Below, piece after piece: positions 6,446-7,205 of a DNA stretch of 7,205 nucleotides; position 1 is the first letter of the stretch, and each line of letters begins with the position of its first letter. Origin of the DNA: Planctomycetota bacterium (GTDB taxonomy: Bacteria > Planctomycetota > Phycisphaerae > SM23-33 > FEN-1343); the NCBI GenBank assembly GCA_013203365.1, contig JABMQG010000029.1:1-7205 (forward strand), written 5' to 3'. The position numbers and the translations under genes are program-made. The notes under the pieces were generated by a model. That model made no database searches and had not been told where the DNA came from. It saw only the letters and a program-made list of their open reading frames with translations.

Positions 6446-6456
6446 CAGATCGTCAT
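6445..6456 (-). other. Three-codon mini-ORF overlapping the ruvC start (TGATG)
   Basis: On the minus strand ATG ACG ATC TGA ends so that the A of its stop codon is the first base of the ruvC ATG. If translated, it could deliver terminating ribosomes to ruvC. No Shine-Dalgarno sequence clearly serves it, so it may be chance. Confidence 0.2.
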
Positions 6457-6490
6457 GGAAAACACCCCGGCAGTAACCAATGAGCCTTGT

Positions 6491-7205
6491 CTATTCCTTC
6501 CGCCACGCGGTCCCGCCGCCGCCGTCTTCCAGCGTGATGCCGATGGCGGACAGCTCGTCGCGAATTCGGTCGGCCAAGGCGTAGTTCTTCTCGCTACGAA
6601 CCTGCTCACGCAGGCTGATTAGCATCTCAATGAGCTTTGCTTCCAGCTCGCCGCCGCCTTGGGCAGCCGGCGGGGTTTGAAACAACCCGAGAATCCGCGC
6701 GTTTGCCACGAGCGACCGCCCGACGCTGGCCAGGAGTTGCTCGTCCATTTCGCTAGCGCAGGCCTCCAGATGATTGGCGTCGATGTAGCGGTTGATCACA
6801 CCAACCAAGTCGTGAAGCGTCGCGATGGCGCCGGCTGTGTTGAAATCGTCTTCCATCGACTGTTGCATCTGAACGCGCAGGTCGAGCACCTCGCTGACCA
6901 GTGCACGCTGTTTCTGGTCGGCGGTCTGCGCGTATAGCTGGTGCAACTGCTCGCCGCTGTCGTACACGTTTTGACCGGTGATCCGCTGGATTCGCTCGAA
7001 CAGGCGGTAGAAGTTCTTCAGGGCCCTTTCCGTGTTGACCAGCTGCTGGTCTGAAAAATCCAGCGGACGGCGGTAGTGGGTGCTCAGTACGAATGTCCGG
7101 ATCGTCTCGCCGCTGTAGCGGTTCAGAAGTTTGCTGATCGTCCGGATGTTGCCCAGGCTCTTGGACATCTTATCGTCGCTCAACTCACCGCCGGCCAGCT
7201 TGGTC
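6491..7205 (-). CDS. cysS: Cysteinyl-tRNA synthetase, C-terminal part (runs off the window)
   Basis: CysRS is a class I aminoacyl-tRNA synthetase that charges tRNA-Cys. About 237 C-terminal residues are visible. The frame stays open to the right edge (TKLAGGE precedes LSDDKMSKSLGN), so the N-terminal Rossmann half with the HIGH motif and zinc ligands lies outside. Visible here are the KMSKS catalytic loop (KMSKSLGN), the family block FVLSTHYRRPLDFSDQQL, the anticodon-stem helical region with MEDDFNTAGAIATLHDLV, and the C-terminal RSEKNYALADRIRDELSAIGITLEDG block. The last of these is characteristic of CysRS and separates it from MetRS and other class I enzymes. It ends WRKE-stop, 45 bases upstream of ruvC. 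The TTG near 7183 is an internal codon, not a start. Confidence 0.95.
   Translation of the reverse strand, partial: TKLAGGELSDDKMSKSLGNIRTISKLLNRYSGETIRTFVLSTHYRRPLDFSDQQLVNTERALKNFYRLFERIQRITGQNVYDSGEQLHQLYAQTADQKQRALVSEVLDLRVQMQQSMEDDFNTAGAIATLHDLVGVINRYIDANHLEACASEMDEQLLASVGRSLVANARILGLFQTPPAAQGGGELEAKLIEMLISLREQVRSEKNYALADRIRDELSAIGITLEDGGGGTAWRKE

Noticed and set aside
6272..6622. Plus-strand open frame of 116 codons spanning the ruvC-cysS junction
   Set aside because: It crosses two well-supported minus-strand genes, has no visible ribosome site and yields an unrecognisable protein.
7171..7183. TTG near the right edge as the cysS start
   Set aside because: The frame continues open to the edge with matching sequence before the KMSKS loop, and a CysRS starting there would lack its whole catalytic N-terminal half.

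Overview
This window is GC-rich (by eye roughly 60%) and densely coding. It holds two gene blocks that converge tail to tail with a gap of only 27 bases. No rRNA, tRNA, CRISPR array, insertion sequence or attachment site is visible. The gene content and the style of the secretin (many stacked periplasmic modules, proline/glycine-rich linkers) suggest a Gram-negative, diderm bacterium. My best guess is a member of the Planctomycetota, perhaps Phycisphaerae-like. That assignment is an inference from protein character and cannot be confirmed from the sequence alone.

Left block, + strand (1-4118). The first gene is a large outer-membrane secretin of the type II secretion / type IV pilus superfamily. 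Its start probably lies outside the window. It has an N0-like domain, about six successive N1-type (Secretin_N) modules and a canonical C-terminal secretin barrel ending in the VPLLGDIPLLGKLFRS signature. A second gene overlaps its stop codon (GTGA). This gene encodes a lipoprotein of about 380 residues with a clear lipobox and six or so PD40/TolB-like beta-propeller blades. The overlap argues that the two proteins are made together and may act in the same envelope machine. This pair is the least ordinary part of the window.

Right block, - strand (4146-7205). In transcription order it contains the C-terminal part of cysteinyl-tRNA synthetase (cysS, running off the right edge), then ruvC, ruvA and ruvB. 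The ruv genes encode the complete Holliday-junction processing set: the RuvC resolvase, the RuvA junction-binding protein and the RuvB branch-migration ATPase. Each keeps its recognisable catalytic or DNA-binding motifs. The gaps are short (45, 79 and 46 bases). The 79-base ruvC-ruvA gap holds a plausible sigma70-type promoter placed so close to the ruvA ATG that the transcript would be nearly leaderless. It also holds a 7-base direct repeat.

The right block is ordinary housekeeping. The left block deserves follow-up: an over-long secretin with aromatic-rich loops (a recurring W-x(2,3)-YRP motif) translationally coupled to a propeller lipoprotein of unknown role.
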